In this document: positions 8,158 through 16,349 of the stretch, one piece after another | Layout of the letters: each line of letters begins with the position of its first letter | Position numbering within the stretch: position 1 is the first letter of the stretch | Assembly: GCF_007993045.1 (NCBI RefSeq) | Contig: NZ_VOOR01000024.1 | Location: 26,573 to 90,572, forward strand | Length of the DNA: 64,000 bases | Reading direction: 5' to 3' | DNA from: Phaeodactylibacter luteus | GTDB taxonomy: Bacteria > Bacteroidota > Bacteroidia > Chitinophagales > Saprospiraceae | The notes under the pieces: model-generated | Database searches by the model: none | The model's input: the letters and a program-made list of their open reading frames with translations, nothing else | What the model was told of the DNA's origin: nothing | Translations under genes and position numbers: made by a program

Positions 8158-9531
8158 ATGGAACTCAATACTAACCGCTGCCGTTACGGCCTTGTATGCT
8201 TGTTTTTGCTTGCGCTATCCGCTTGTCAGCAAGACGAGCCGGCTCCCAGCACGGAAGGGGATACCTTGGATGCAGAGCTGGAATCCCTATTGACAGATGT
8301 TTCGATTACTGGCAACCTTAATTTCTTCCGCTTGCCAGATGCAGACGACTACCTTCAGATCCCGCAAGACCCTTCCAACCGGCTTACCGATGAAAAAGTG
8401 GCCCTGGGCCAGTTGCTCTATCATGAGCCGGCCATTGGCCGCAATGCCAGGGAAGGGCATGGCATGGGTACCTACTCTTGCGCTTCTTGCCACTTTGCAT
8501 CCGCCGGTTTTCAAGCCGGGCGGCATCAGGGCATAGGAGAGGGCGGGGCAGGGTTTGGTGCCAACGGCGAGTCTAGGGGCCGCAGAATGGACTACAACAT
8601 CCTGAATATAGATGTACAGCCTATCCGGAGCCCAACCACCCTGAATGTGGCTTACCAGATTTCCATGCTCTGGAACGGGCAGTTCGGCGCGCGCGGGCCC
8701 AATATCGGCACTGAGTATGCCTGGTCAGCTGGAACGCCCAAGGCGGTCAACCACCTCGGCTTCCATGGAGTAGAAACCCAAGCCATAGCCGGGCTCTCGG
8801 TTCATCGGCAGTTGGAAGATACCTCCGATGTGTCCGATCTTCCAGGCTACAAGCCGCTATTTGATGCAGCTTTCCCAGAAGTGCCCGAGCAGGAGCGCTA
8901 CAATAGGGTACAAGCCGGGCTGGCGATCGCAGCCTATGAGCGTACCTTGCTGGCCAACCAAGCACCATTTCAACGGTGGCTGGCTGGAGAAAGAGATGCC
9001 ATGAGCGCGCTGGAAAAAGAGGGGGCGCTGCTTTTCTTCGGTAAAGCAGGCTGCGTAAGCTGCCATACAGGGCCGGCCCTAAATACCATGGAGTTCCATG
9101 CCTTGGGCATGGGCGATCTGGACGACTGCCCGGAGGAAGTGTTCCTCAAGCCGATCAATGCACCTGAAGACTTAGGGCGTGGCGGTTTCACCAACCGCCC
9201 AGAAGATATGTATAAATTCAAGGTGCCTCAATTGTACAACCTGAAGGACTCCCCCTTCTACGGCCACGGGGGCACCTTCCGCAACCTCAGGGAGGTGGTC
9301 GCCTATAAAAATGCAGGAGTGCCTCAAAATGAGGATGTGCCGCCTGCCCAGCTATCGGATGAATTTATCCCCTTAGGGCTCACGGAAGATGAAGTCCTGG
9401 CCATTACCGCATTCCTCGAGCAGTCGCTTTATGACCCCAGCCTGCACCGCTACGAGCCAGAGTCCTTGCCGTCTAACCTCTGTTTTCCCAACAATGATGC
9501 ACAATCTCAGGAAGATTTGGGCTGTAATTGA
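8158..9531 (+). CDS. Di-heme cytochrome c peroxidase / MauG family lipoprotein
   Basis: A 457-residue exported di-heme protein. The N-terminus (CLFLLALSACQQDE) is a lipoprotein signal. The two c-type haem sites are CASCH near residue 107 and CVSCH near residue 299, and between and around them are typical family segments (GQLLYHEPAIGRN, RSPTTLNVAYQISMLWNGQF, GLAIAAYERTLL, FKVPQLYNLKDSPFYGHGG). The family reduces peroxide in the periplasm or, in MauG-like members, oxidises proteins; which applies here cannot be decided. The TGA stop at 9529-9531 overlaps the end of repeat element A1. Confidence 0.9.
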   Translation: MELNTNRCRYGLVCLFLLALSACQQDEPAPSTEGDTLDAELESLLTDVSITGNLNFFRLPDADDYLQIPQDPSNRLTDEKVALGQLLYHEPAIGRNAREGHGMGTYSCASCHFASAGFQAGRHQGIGEGGAGFGANGESRGRRMDYNILNIDVQPIRSPTTLNVAYQISMLWNGQFGARGPNIGTEYAWSAGTPKAVNHLGFHGVETQAIAGLSVHRQLEDTSDVSDLPGYKPLFDAAFPEVPEQERYNRVQAGLAIAAYERTLLANQAPFQRWLAGERDAMSALEKEGALLFFGKAGCVSCHTGPALNTMEFHALGMGDLDDCPEEVFLKPINAPEDLGRGGFTNRPEDMYKFKVPQLYNLKDSPFYGHGGTFRNLREVVAYKNAGVPQNEDVPPAQLSDEFIPLGLTEDEVLAITAFLEQSLYDPSLHRYEPESLPSNLCFPNNDAQSQEDLGCN

Positions 9532-9662
9532 GCACAACAGCATGCATTGCCCCTGCACGATGTGAGGGGGCCTACCCCTGCCCAACGGCAGGGGTCGCTA
9601 TGCTCCGGGGCTCGCTGTCCGCTCGGCCCTATCGGGCTAATACCCCTTCGCAGCGCTAGTCC
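9530..9662 (+). mobile_element. Family A repeat, copy A1
   Basis: The conserved core (9566-9662) reads GGGGGCCTACCCC, GCAGGGGTCGCTATGCTCC, GGGGCTCGCTGTCCGCTCGG, CCCTATCGGGCT and CCCCTTCGCAGCGCTAG, shared with copies at about 12.6, 25.2, 47.0 and 58.8 kb. The left end GAGCACAAC at 9530 resembles the GAGCACCAAC end of copy A5 and overlaps the peroxidase stop codon. The right boundary and a target duplication were not found. Confidence 0.6.
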
Positions 9663-9720
9663 TGCGCCGCCATCCAAGCTGAAAGCTGGCAGCGTTTTAG
9701 ATTATGCACGTATCGAAAGC

Positions 9721-9754
9721 GCGCTGTGCCCCATGCTAAGCATCGGCACAGTGC
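9721..9754. terminator. Hairpin between convergent genes
   Basis: CTGTGCC, then ATGC, pair with GCAT and GGCACAG around a TAA loop, giving a stem of over 10 bp between the peroxidase gene and the convergent subtilase gene (stop at 9761). No T-run on either side, so terminator function is plausible but unproven. Confidence 0.45.
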
Positions 9755-9760
9755 GTACTG

Positions 9761-11719
9761 TTATAATAAGCGCCACCACCCCTCCTTAGCTGCAGTGGCC
9801 GCTGCAGTATCCTGGCGGTCGAGGATGTCCCCATCTGGGCTCCGTAGGGTTATCTGCCCATTTCCCGTTAGGAGCAAGGCTTGGGCCAGCCTCACCCTCA
9901 CGGTTTGCCCCGGGCTGAGTTCGAAAGCGCCGAGCTGATCCTTTCCAGCCGGAGTCTCTATCCGGTACCCTTTAAGGTTGATGGCATTGGGGGAACGGTT
10001 GAACAACAGGATGCGGCTGCTTTCTGCTTGGTAGGCAAGGATAGCAAGGCCGTTGGCCGGCTCTTGTTGCGGCAGCCCCTGCAGGGCCGTCTCTACAGCT
10101 CGTTGCGCATTGACCTTGCCATGGCCAAACCAAAAGGATTTGCCATGCTCTTGGTAGCTTCCACCTCGAATGCCTGTGGCAGGGTCTGTAGAGGCATCAA
10201 CGATTTTATCGGCAGTTGCAGTGAGTATGCTGCGTACAGCCAAGGCGGTAAGGTCAGGATTAGCTGATTTAACCAGCGCAGCCGCCCCGGCTGCCAGCGG
10301 GCAGGCGCTGGAAGTGCCGCCAAAGTAGCCGGTATATCGGCTACCGGGAGAAAACCCCAGCCCCTCCGCCTCGTTATCGGTAGTCCAGATAGAACGCCCG
10401 GGCCAGCGCTCCTGAGGGTTGAGCGGGTTCCAGTTGTCGCTCGGGGCACAAAGCGTGATTTCTTTGCCCCAATTGGAGTACCCGGCTTTTTGGTTTAGGC
10501 TAGTAGATGCGGCAACCGTTACCGTATCGGGGTGTGCGGCGTAGCCGTTTAAAATCGCTCCCCGAGTCTCTTTCCTGCCGGTTTCCGCATGGTGCCACCA
10601 AAAGGAAGTATTGCCCGGGTCAGCGACCGGCGCATTGTAGTTGCCGGCGGCAAAAAAGATAAGGCACCCTTTGCCATCTGGGCCACCGCTTCGGGCAAGC
10701 CGGCTTACCTGTTCGGAGAGCAGGCTGGGAAGGGGGGCATAAACCGGTACCGGCCCCCAGCTGCAGGAGAGGATGTGCGCCCGCCGGCCTGCAAATTCGA
10801 ATATCTCGTAAAGGGTGTCATCATCGGCAGTCAGAGGGAAGCGTACCGGGAGGAAGCTGCAGCCCGGAGCAGCCCCTACCACCCCTGTACCGTTCTCCTC
10901 TGCCAAGGCCACACCCGCACATGGCGTCCCATGGAAGTCGCCATTGAGGGATTCGGGGGCCGGGGTGCTGTCACCAGCGGTGAAATCCCGGCCCGGCACG
11001 ATTTTCCCCGCCCCAGACAGGTCTGGGTGGGAAAGGTCGAAGCCGTCGTCGATGATGCCAATGGTAATCTGCCGGCTGCCTTTGGCCATCCTCCAAGCCC
11101 CGGAAGCGTTGATGCCTGCCTTCGGCGCTAGGTCAAGCCCTTCTCCGTACTGCAGATGCCACTGTTGGGGGAACATCGGGTCGGAAGGGGGCTGCTGAGC
11201 CTCAAAGCGGTTGACAAGGTTGGGCTCTGCTCTTGCTACGAGGGCGTCATCCATCATGCGGCAGGAAACTTTGAGGGGGTTGGCACCGGCGGCAGACAGC
11301 ACTTGCACCAGGCATTGCTCATAAGCTTTATCGTAGGCCTTGATGAACCGCAGCCCGAGTTTGCGCAGTAAGGCCTCGCGTTGGGCAAGGCTGTGGTGAG
11401 GGTGGAACTGTACGGTCAGCTGATCGGTCAGGTAATACCGGGTGGCCTCATCTCCTGCCAGGCAATAAGCGTGGTGGCAGACCGCCGGGTGGCGGGCATT
11501 GCTGCGCAGGAAGCCCATAGAGGCCTCCAGCTGACCGGGCGCAGCTTCTATCTTGTACACATTCCGGAATAGGGGCTTTATGCTCGCTGACTGCAGTGGG
11601 CCTTCTGCAAATAAGGCCTTTCGGGTATGGCTCTCAGGAGCGATGACGGTAAAGACCCGGGCTTCGTGGCCGATTTTTATTTTCTCTTTTCCTCGGTACA
11701 GATAATAGGAGAGGGCCAT
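9761..11719 (-). CDS. S8 family serine peptidase (subtilase) with C-terminal beta domain
   Basis: A 652-residue subtilase. The catalytic Asp lies in ITIGIIDDGFDLSHPDLSG near residue 220, His in FHGTPCAGVALAEENG near 263, and Ser in YFGGTSSACPLAAGAAALV near 468. Residues 1-150 look like an inhibitor/propeptide-type region. The last 100 residues (ILLFNRSPNAINLKGYRIET, LSPGQTVRVRL) resemble a lamin-tail-type beta domain. The start MALSYYLYRGKEKIKIG has no signal peptide and no type IX sorting domain is present at the end, which is odd for this family. It converges on the peroxidase gene and is divergent from the CAP gene. Confidence 0.88.
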   Translation of the reverse strand: MALSYYLYRGKEKIKIGHEARVFTVIAPESHTRKALFAEGPLQSASIKPLFRNVYKIEAAPGQLEASMGFLRSNARHPAVCHHAYCLAGDEATRYYLTDQLTVQFHPHHSLAQREALLRKLGLRFIKAYDKAYEQCLVQVLSAAGANPLKVSCRMMDDALVARAEPNLVNRFEAQQPPSDPMFPQQWHLQYGEGLDLAPKAGINASGAWRMAKGSRQITIGIIDDGFDLSHPDLSGAGKIVPGRDFTAGDSTPAPESLNGDFHGTPCAGVALAEENGTGVVGAAPGCSFLPVRFPLTADDDTLYEIFEFAGRRAHILSCSWGPVPVYAPLPSLLSEQVSRLARSGGPDGKGCLIFFAAGNYNAPVADPGNTSFWWHHAETGRKETRGAILNGYAAHPDTVTVAASTSLNQKAGYSNWGKEITLCAPSDNWNPLNPQERWPGRSIWTTDNEAEGLGFSPGSRYTGYFGGTSSACPLAAGAAALVKSANPDLTALAVRSILTATADKIVDASTDPATGIRGGSYQEHGKSFWFGHGKVNAQRAVETALQGLPQQEPANGLAILAYQAESSRILLFNRSPNAINLKGYRIETPAGKDQLGAFELSPGQTVRVRLAQALLLTGNGQITLRSPDGDILDRQDTAAATAAKEGWWRLL

Positions 11720-11879
11720 GCTCAGTTATTTATGGAAATGAATTTTACAAAGGGAGAGAGCGGTGGTGCATATTGGCCCAATGCCTTTGCCCCCCAGCTT
11801 TAGGGGAGCAGTAGGCCGGCAAATCTGCTTGGGTTGCCCCGCCCATTTTCCGATTTTGATCGCCTCAAGTTACAAAACC

Positions 11880-12338
11880 ATGTGGATTGCACTTTTAATG
11901 GCAGGGTGGTTCTTTCAAACGGGCACTGCCTCTGCCCCCGGGCACGAAATCCTAGGGCTGGTCAATGAAGCCAGAAAATCGGGCTGCCGTTGTGGCAAAG
12001 AGCGCATGCCGCCCGTTGAGCCTTTGCAGTGGGATGCCCAACTCGCCCGGTCTGCAGCGCTGCACGCCCGGGACATGTATGCCCAAGGCTACTTCAGCCA
12101 TACCAGCAAAGATGGGCGCCGTATTGGCGACCGGGCCACCGCCGCTGGTTTTCGATGGCGTGCCATAGGGGAGAACCTAGGCTATGGTTACGCTACTGCT
12201 GAGCAGGTGGTGAAAGGCTGGAAGGGTAGCCCCGGCCACTGCAAAAACCTGATGAGCCCCAAATTTACCCGTATGGGGGCAGCAAGCCAAGGGAGCTACT
12301 GGGTGCAGGTGCTGGGCCGCCCAAGCCCGGGGGGGTAG
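11880..12338 (+). CDS. CAP-domain (SCP/PR-1-like) secreted protein
   Basis: A 152-residue exported protein. The ATG at 11880 gives a signal peptide (WIALLMAGWFFQTGTASAP); longer in-frame starts from 11763 would place 39 extra residues before it. The CAP domain shows ILGLVNEARKSG, LQWDAQLARSAALHARDM, YFSHTSKDGRRIGDRATAAG, AIGENLGYGY and VVKGWKGSPGHCKNLMSPKF. The family is widespread; bacterial members are mostly uncharacterised, with some acting at the cell wall or as proteases. The conserved histidine and glutamate residues of the CAP cavity appear present. Confidence 0.88.
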   Translation: MWIALLMAGWFFQTGTASAPGHEILGLVNEARKSGCRCGKERMPPVEPLQWDAQLARSAALHARDMYAQGYFSHTSKDGRRIGDRATAAGFRWRAIGENLGYGYATAEQVVKGWKGSPGHCKNLMSPKFTRMGAASQGSYWVQVLGRPSPGG

Positions 12339-12530
12339 CAAATGGGATGGCCTGAACGCTTGTCTAGCGCGGTTTCGTTATGAAAATTGAGTAAATATGC
12401 CAGGTTCGAAAAGCACCGGTTTGCGATAGGAACGAGGCCGCAGTATGTTCTAGGAATACTGGATGATGGTACGTTCTGCCGGTGCCAAGGCTATTGCCCT
12501 TATGCAGGTTTCCGCTTGTCCAGATGAAGG
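12339..12530. other. Intergenic spacer before repeat A2
   Basis: No gene is supported. An open frame that begins at 12463 runs into the repeat element and its translation follows the repeat core, so it is not called. Confidence 0.5.
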
Positions 12531-12539
12531 CTTACAATG

Positions 12540-12913
12540 GGGCGTGAACCAAAATGTCGCAGGCGTTTATGCTTTTCGAGCTCTAGGCTGGCAGCGGCCT
12601 AGCGCTGCGAAGGGGTATAAGAGCTTTTTGGGGTTTTACACTTTGGGCTGCTCTTGCCAAATTTTGTCCTGCTCTTCGTTGTTCTTCGGTCACGTAGCTA
12701 AGGCTATGTTCCTTCAGAACGCCTCGATCAGGACAAAATTTGGCTACGTTCGCTCCAAAAGCAAAATCCCAAAAAGCTCGAAGCCCGTTAGGGCCGAGCG
12801 GGCAGCGAGCCCCGAAGCATAGCGGCACCTGCCCTCAGGCAGGGGCAGGCCCCTATCCTTGCGGAGGGGGCAGGCTCCAAGCAGGCCCAAAGAACGACAA
12901 TCTGGTTTGCGCC
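12540..12913 (-). mobile_element. Family A element, copy A2, interrupted by element C3
   Basis: The left end GGGCGTGAACCAAAATGTCG at 12540 is an inverted match of the right end, whose complement reads GGGCGCAAACCAGATTGTCG. The same two ends border copy A4 at 46907-47087. The direct repeat CTTACAATGG flanks the element at 12531-12540 and 12914-12923 (one base shared with the end), a 9-10 bp target duplication. The right copy contains the stop codon of the dehydrogenase gene (complement CCATTGTAAG). The core lies on the minus strand and is split by a 159-bp palindrome (C3). Confidence 0.85.
12621..12779. mobile_element. Family C palindromic element, copy C3 (159 bp), nested in A2
   Basis: A long imperfect palindrome centred near 12700. 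Outer ends GAGCTTTTTGGG and CCCAAAAAGCTC pair, CCAAATTTTGTCCTG pairs with CAGGACAAAATTTGG, and the tip is CACGTAGC-TAAG-GCTATGT. The end read inward on the minus strand, GAGCTTTTTGGGATTTTGC, resembles the C2 end GAGCCTGCCTGGATTTTGG. It interrupts the A2 core after GGGGTATAA; uninterrupted copies continue there directly into AGCCCG. Flanks are TAA (left) and GAA (right), possibly a mutated 3-bp duplication. Confidence 0.75.
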
Positions 12914-12914
12914 C

Positions 12915-13868
12915 TTACAATGGGAATGCTGCTGCAATTTTGCGGAGCAGCACCTGTGCGTGTGCTTCCATCACTTCATGGGAGTGCCCCCCGGTATGCG
13001 GGGTCATCAGCACAAAAGGGCTCTGTCGGAGGTATTGGAAAGGCTCAGGCAGTGCGTTCAAGTCTAGTTCGTTGAAGGCTTGCTCCTCGTATTCTAGGAC
13101 ATCGAGCCCTGCGCCCATTACCTGGCCCGCTTTCATGGCGTCCGCTAGGGCAGCAGTATCCAAGACTAGCCCCCGAGCGGCATTGATAAGGAAAAAAGGC
13201 TTTTGGAAGCCTTGGAAGAACGCTTCCCCTGCGAAATAATGGTTGGAGGCATCGTAGGGGATGTGCAGGGTCACAACGTCTGCTTCTTCCTGAAGCTGCT
13301 CCAAGCTGACTTCGGCTGCGAGGCGGCCGCCAAACCCTTTTTTGTATTTATCGTAAGCCAATACCCGGCAGCCGAAGCTGGAGAGGCGGGCGGCCACTGC
13401 TGTCCCGATATTCCCAAACCCGATAATGCCCACAGTCCGGTGGCGGAGCTCATAGCCGAGGTTGCGCTTGCGGTCCCAAATGCCATTTCTGATTTCGCGG
13501 TCGGCTTTCCCGATATGGTTCAATAAGCCCAATATCATGCCGATGACCTGTTCTGCGACAGTGTCCCGGCTCCCTTCTGGCGAATTGAGAATGCGCACCC
13601 CTGCTTCAGCCGCCGCGTTGAGGTCGATATGCTCCAGCCCTATCCCCATGCGTGCGATGAAGCGGAGCTGCGGGCAATGGCTGAGGAAAGGCTGGCTTAC
13701 GTTGAACCGGCTGCGCATGATGATGCCGAAGGCCTGGGCGAGCTCCGGCATCAGGCTTTCCAAAGGCTGTTGATAGGCTTCCGTAATAGAAAACCCCAAT
13801 TTTTGGGCGCCAGTAAGGAAGCTGTGGTGAGGCCGGTCTACGAAAAGGAGGTTGGGGCGGCGAGGCAT
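12915..13868 (-). CDS. D-isomer-specific 2-hydroxyacid dehydrogenase
   Basis: NAD-dependent dehydrogenase of 317 residues from the ATG at 13868 (PRRPNLLFVDRPHHSF); the longer frame to 13964 adds 32 residues without family character. The Rossmann motif is VGIIGFGNIGTAVAARL at about 145-161. The catalytic Arg is in NAARGLVLDTAAL, Glu in GLDVLEYEEQA and His in MTPHTGGHSHEV. It is closest to phosphoglycerate dehydrogenase-like proteins without the ACT domain; the real substrate is unknown. The stop codon lies inside the direct repeat that flanks mobile element A2. Confidence 0.9.
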   Translation of the reverse strand: MPRRPNLLFVDRPHHSFLTGAQKLGFSITEAYQQPLESLMPELAQAFGIIMRSRFNVSQPFLSHCPQLRFIARMGIGLEHIDLNAAAEAGVRILNSPEGSRDTVAEQVIGMILGLLNHIGKADREIRNGIWDRKRNLGYELRHRTVGIIGFGNIGTAVAARLSSFGCRVLAYDKYKKGFGGRLAAEVSLEQLQEEADVVTLHIPYDASNHYFAGEAFFQGFQKPFFLINAARGLVLDTAALADAMKAGQVMGAGLDVLEYEEQAFNELDLNALPEPFQYLRQSPFVLMTPHTGGHSHEVMEAHAQVLLRKIAAAFPL

Positions 13869-14003
13869 ATCGGCAGAGTTGGAGCTGGCGCACAGGCCAG
13901 AGAATTTTAGAAAATTGATTAGCTTGTTGGCAAAACTACCAAGCTTTGGTTGATTCGCTGTCAACCGGGGCCCGGTTTTTCATCAAACAGAAACCAAGCA
14001 CTT

Positions 14004-15155
14004 ATGACAAAATCCCTGATGGCTATGGGCTCCCTCCTGCTGATGTATGGCTGCGGCCAGCCTGATGTTTCAGAGCAGCCCCCGCCCCGGCCTGGCAAGG
14101 CTGTGATTTTTGCCGGCACCTACACCAAAGCTGAGCCTCATGTAGATGGGCAGGCGCAGGGCATTTACACGCTGCTTGCTGCCCCGGATGGCGCACTTCA
14201 GCCTCAGGATACGGCTACTGGCATTATCAACCCTTCCTACCTCGCGGTAGGAGAGAAGAAGAAAGTGCTGATTGCGGTAAGCGAGACAGGGGGAGATGTG
14301 GACACCACAGGCTACGTTTATGCCTACCGGATTGGCCCCGGCGGCGCATTGGAGCTCCTCAACCGGCAGCCTTCTTATGGGTTTGCACCTTGCTATGTTG
14401 CCCTTTCGGCGGATGAAGCATTTGCGGGCGTCGTGAATTATGCTGGGGCCACTGCCGTGCTCTACCCGTTGGGCGAAGACGGCAGCCTGGGCCCTGCAGC
14501 TCAGGTCTTGGAGCTGGAAGGCAACGGGCCACATCCTGAGCAAGACAGCCCACATGCCCATTCTCTGCACCCGGCTCCCGACGGCCCCTTCTGGTATTTG
14601 GCAGATAAGGGCAGCGACAAAGTATTGGCCTACCGTTTGGAGGGCGGGCAATTGCTGCCGGCCGAGCAAGCGTTTGTCAAGCTGCCCCCCGGCGCTGGCC
14701 CCCGGCACATGGCTTTCGGGCCGGGCCGGCTGTATGTAGTCAATGAGCTGAGCAGCACCGTCACAGTTTTTGCGCGGGACAGCCTCAGCGGGGAGCTGTC
14801 CGCTTTGCAGGATATTGAGGCCCTTCCCGAAGGGTATGATGGCTTTAATGCTTGTGCAGACATCCACCTCAGCCCAGACGGGCGCTACCTCTATGCCAGC
14901 AATAGAGGGCACAACTCTCTGGCCATTTATGAAGTGGGCACAGCCGGCCTCAAGCTGCTGGGCTTTCAGCCTACAGGCGGCGATTTCCCCCGAAGCTTTC
15001 TCATCAGCCCAGATGGCAGCGGTGTCTGGGTGGCCAATCAGAACGCTGGGGGGATCCACTACCTGGAGCGCCACGCAGAGACCGGCCTGCTTACGCCAAA
15101 AGGGAGCTTCAGCTGTACGACCCCTGTTTGTTTGAAATACTATCAACCCCAGTAA
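14004..15155 (+). CDS. Lactonase-family beta-propeller lipoprotein
   Basis: A 383-residue protein of the 6-phosphogluconolactonase (Pgl)/muconate-cyclising beta-propeller type. The ATG at 14004 gives a lipoprotein signal (AMGSLLLMYGCGQPD). Family segments are FAGTYTKAEPHVDGQAQGIY, NPSYLAVGEKKKVLIAVSE, NGPHPEQDSPHAHSLHPAPD, GAGPRHMAFGPG and DGRYLYASNRGHNSLAIYEV. Pgl enzymes are cytoplasmic in E. coli; the lipid anchor here points to an envelope location and perhaps another sugar lactone. The next gene starts 4 bp after the stop, so the two are likely co-transcribed. Confidence 0.85.
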   Translation: MTKSLMAMGSLLLMYGCGQPDVSEQPPPRPGKAVIFAGTYTKAEPHVDGQAQGIYTLLAAPDGALQPQDTATGIINPSYLAVGEKKKVLIAVSETGGDVDTTGYVYAYRIGPGGALELLNRQPSYGFAPCYVALSADEAFAGVVNYAGATAVLYPLGEDGSLGPAAQVLELEGNGPHPEQDSPHAHSLHPAPDGPFWYLADKGSDKVLAYRLEGGQLLPAEQAFVKLPPGAGPRHMAFGPGRLYVVNELSSTVTVFARDSLSGELSALQDIEALPEGYDGFNACADIHLSPDGRYLYASNRGHNSLAIYEVGTAGLKLLGFQPTGGDFPRSFLISPDGSGVWVANQNAGGIHYLERHAETGLLTPKGSFSCTTPVCLKYYQPQ

Positions 15156-15159
15156 AGTT

Positions 15160-16227
15160 ATGAAAGGCAATGTACCCTCCCGGAAAAAGGAGCCGATACC
15201 CGTCAGAAAGCCACTGCTCAACTACCTCAAACGGCACAACCGGTCTACTCAGCTGCCCCTGCAGTACGAAGACCTGCTGCGCTACGAATCATCCGTGCCC
15301 CTTATTGATCAGAGCGGGCAGGATACACTCTGGGAAACGGTCTATTATTCCCAATCCGATTACAAGGAGGTCAATGAAGCCATGAAGCGGATTTATGCCC
15401 TGCTCAAAACAGATGGCGATGTGGAAGTGCTCGACCACCTCACCGTGGCCCGGATCGATTTTTGCACCTTCGGCAATACCAAGCCTTTCCGGGTCCGCAT
15501 CATCAACCGGCTCAATGACAACTACGACCATTTTTACATCAAGAAGGCAGATGCCTCCCGCATTTACGGGCTGGAGCTGGAGGACCTGCTTTCCCCCAAT
15601 AGGGTGACTTACCTGCTTCAGGACAAAACACTCATCGAAGAGCATGTGGCGGGCATACCGGGCGATGACTTTATGAAACGGAACCTGGAGGATACCCCCT
15701 TCAATCAGATCCGCATCGCTAAGGAGTTCATCAAGTTCAATGAGCGCTGTTTCGTCCGCCTGCTTGGCGATATGCGGGCTTACAACTACGTCATCGATAT
15801 CACACCGGATATAGAGGGCTCGCAGTTCCGTATGAGGGCCATTGATTTTGATCAGCAGTCGTTCGAGGGGCGCAAAAGCTTTTACCTGCCACAGTATTTT
15901 AAGGAGAACAACCCCATTATTTTCCTAGGCATGGGGCATATGGCACCGGAGACGGTCAAGCAGTATCAGCTGGAGGAGCGAAGCATGATCGCAGCCCGGG
16001 TCAAAGCTTCAAAAGAGCAGTTTACAGAGCTGATGGACGTTATGGTGGATGATGAGCTCTCTACGCCCGGAAAGACCTTGCAGCTGGCCGAAGAACTGGC
16101 TTACCATCATAAGAACAACCGGTTTTTGGACTGCCGGACGATGGGGGAGCTGGTACTCACCAATATTCAGCTGCTGCTCGAAAAAGATTTCAAGCAGAGC
16201 ATCCTGAGCTTTCAGGGAGGGGGCTAA
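15160..16227 (+). CDS. Uncharacterised protein, possibly kinase-like fold
   Basis: A 355-residue soluble protein not recognised as a named family. Features seen: a basic N-terminus, a central FYIKKADASRIYGLELEDLL segment with a lysine pair, EEHVAGIPGDDFM, and a late motif RMRAIDFDQQSFEGRK in which IDFDQ recalls the metal-binding Asp of protein- or lipid-kinase-like folds; LLGDMRAYNYVIDI could fill a catalytic-loop position. These are pattern impressions, not proof. There is no signal peptide. It starts 4 bp after the lactonase gene stop, so it probably shares its transcript. Confidence 0.6.
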   Translation: MKGNVPSRKKEPIPVRKPLLNYLKRHNRSTQLPLQYEDLLRYESSVPLIDQSGQDTLWETVYYSQSDYKEVNEAMKRIYALLKTDGDVEVLDHLTVARIDFCTFGNTKPFRVRIINRLNDNYDHFYIKKADASRIYGLELEDLLSPNRVTYLLQDKTLIEEHVAGIPGDDFMKRNLEDTPFNQIRIAKEFIKFNERCFVRLLGDMRAYNYVIDITPDIEGSQFRMRAIDFDQQSFEGRKSFYLPQYFKENNPIIFLGMGHMAPETVKQYQLEERSMIAARVKASKEQFTELMDVMVDDELSTPGKTLQLAEELAYHHKNNRFLDCRTMGELVLTNIQLLLEKDFKQSILSFQGGG

Positions 16228-16245
16228 AAAAACCTCCCTCCTTTG
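16213..16245 (+). terminator. Possible terminator after the 15160 gene
   Basis: GGGAGG near the end of the coding sequence can pair with CCTCCC after a run of A residues, followed by TCCTTTG. The stem is short and starts inside the gene, so the call is weak. The gene converges on the DUF2027 gene at 16350. Confidence 0.35.
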
Positions 16246-16349
16246 TCAACCAATGGAGAGAGGCTATCCCAAAAACCGATTATACCACCAAATATGTGGA
16301 TTATTTTCTAATAATAAAAATTTATATCTGATTTTTTGATGCCCCTGCG

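Noticed and set aside
10589..11131. Plus-strand frame opposite the subtilase gene
   Set aside because: The minus strand encodes an intact catalytic triad in the same region; the plus-strand product shows no family features.
12463..12822. Open frames across the repeat at 12.5-12.8 kb, on both strands
   Set aside because: Their translations (ARCPLGPxGLxxLRSA) simply follow the family A core, which is open in one frame in several copies. Position and copy number fit a mobile element, not a gene.
14070..15221. 383-codon antisense frame opposite the lactonase gene
   Set aside because: It mirrors a well-supported beta-propeller lipoprotein and has no domain signature of its own.
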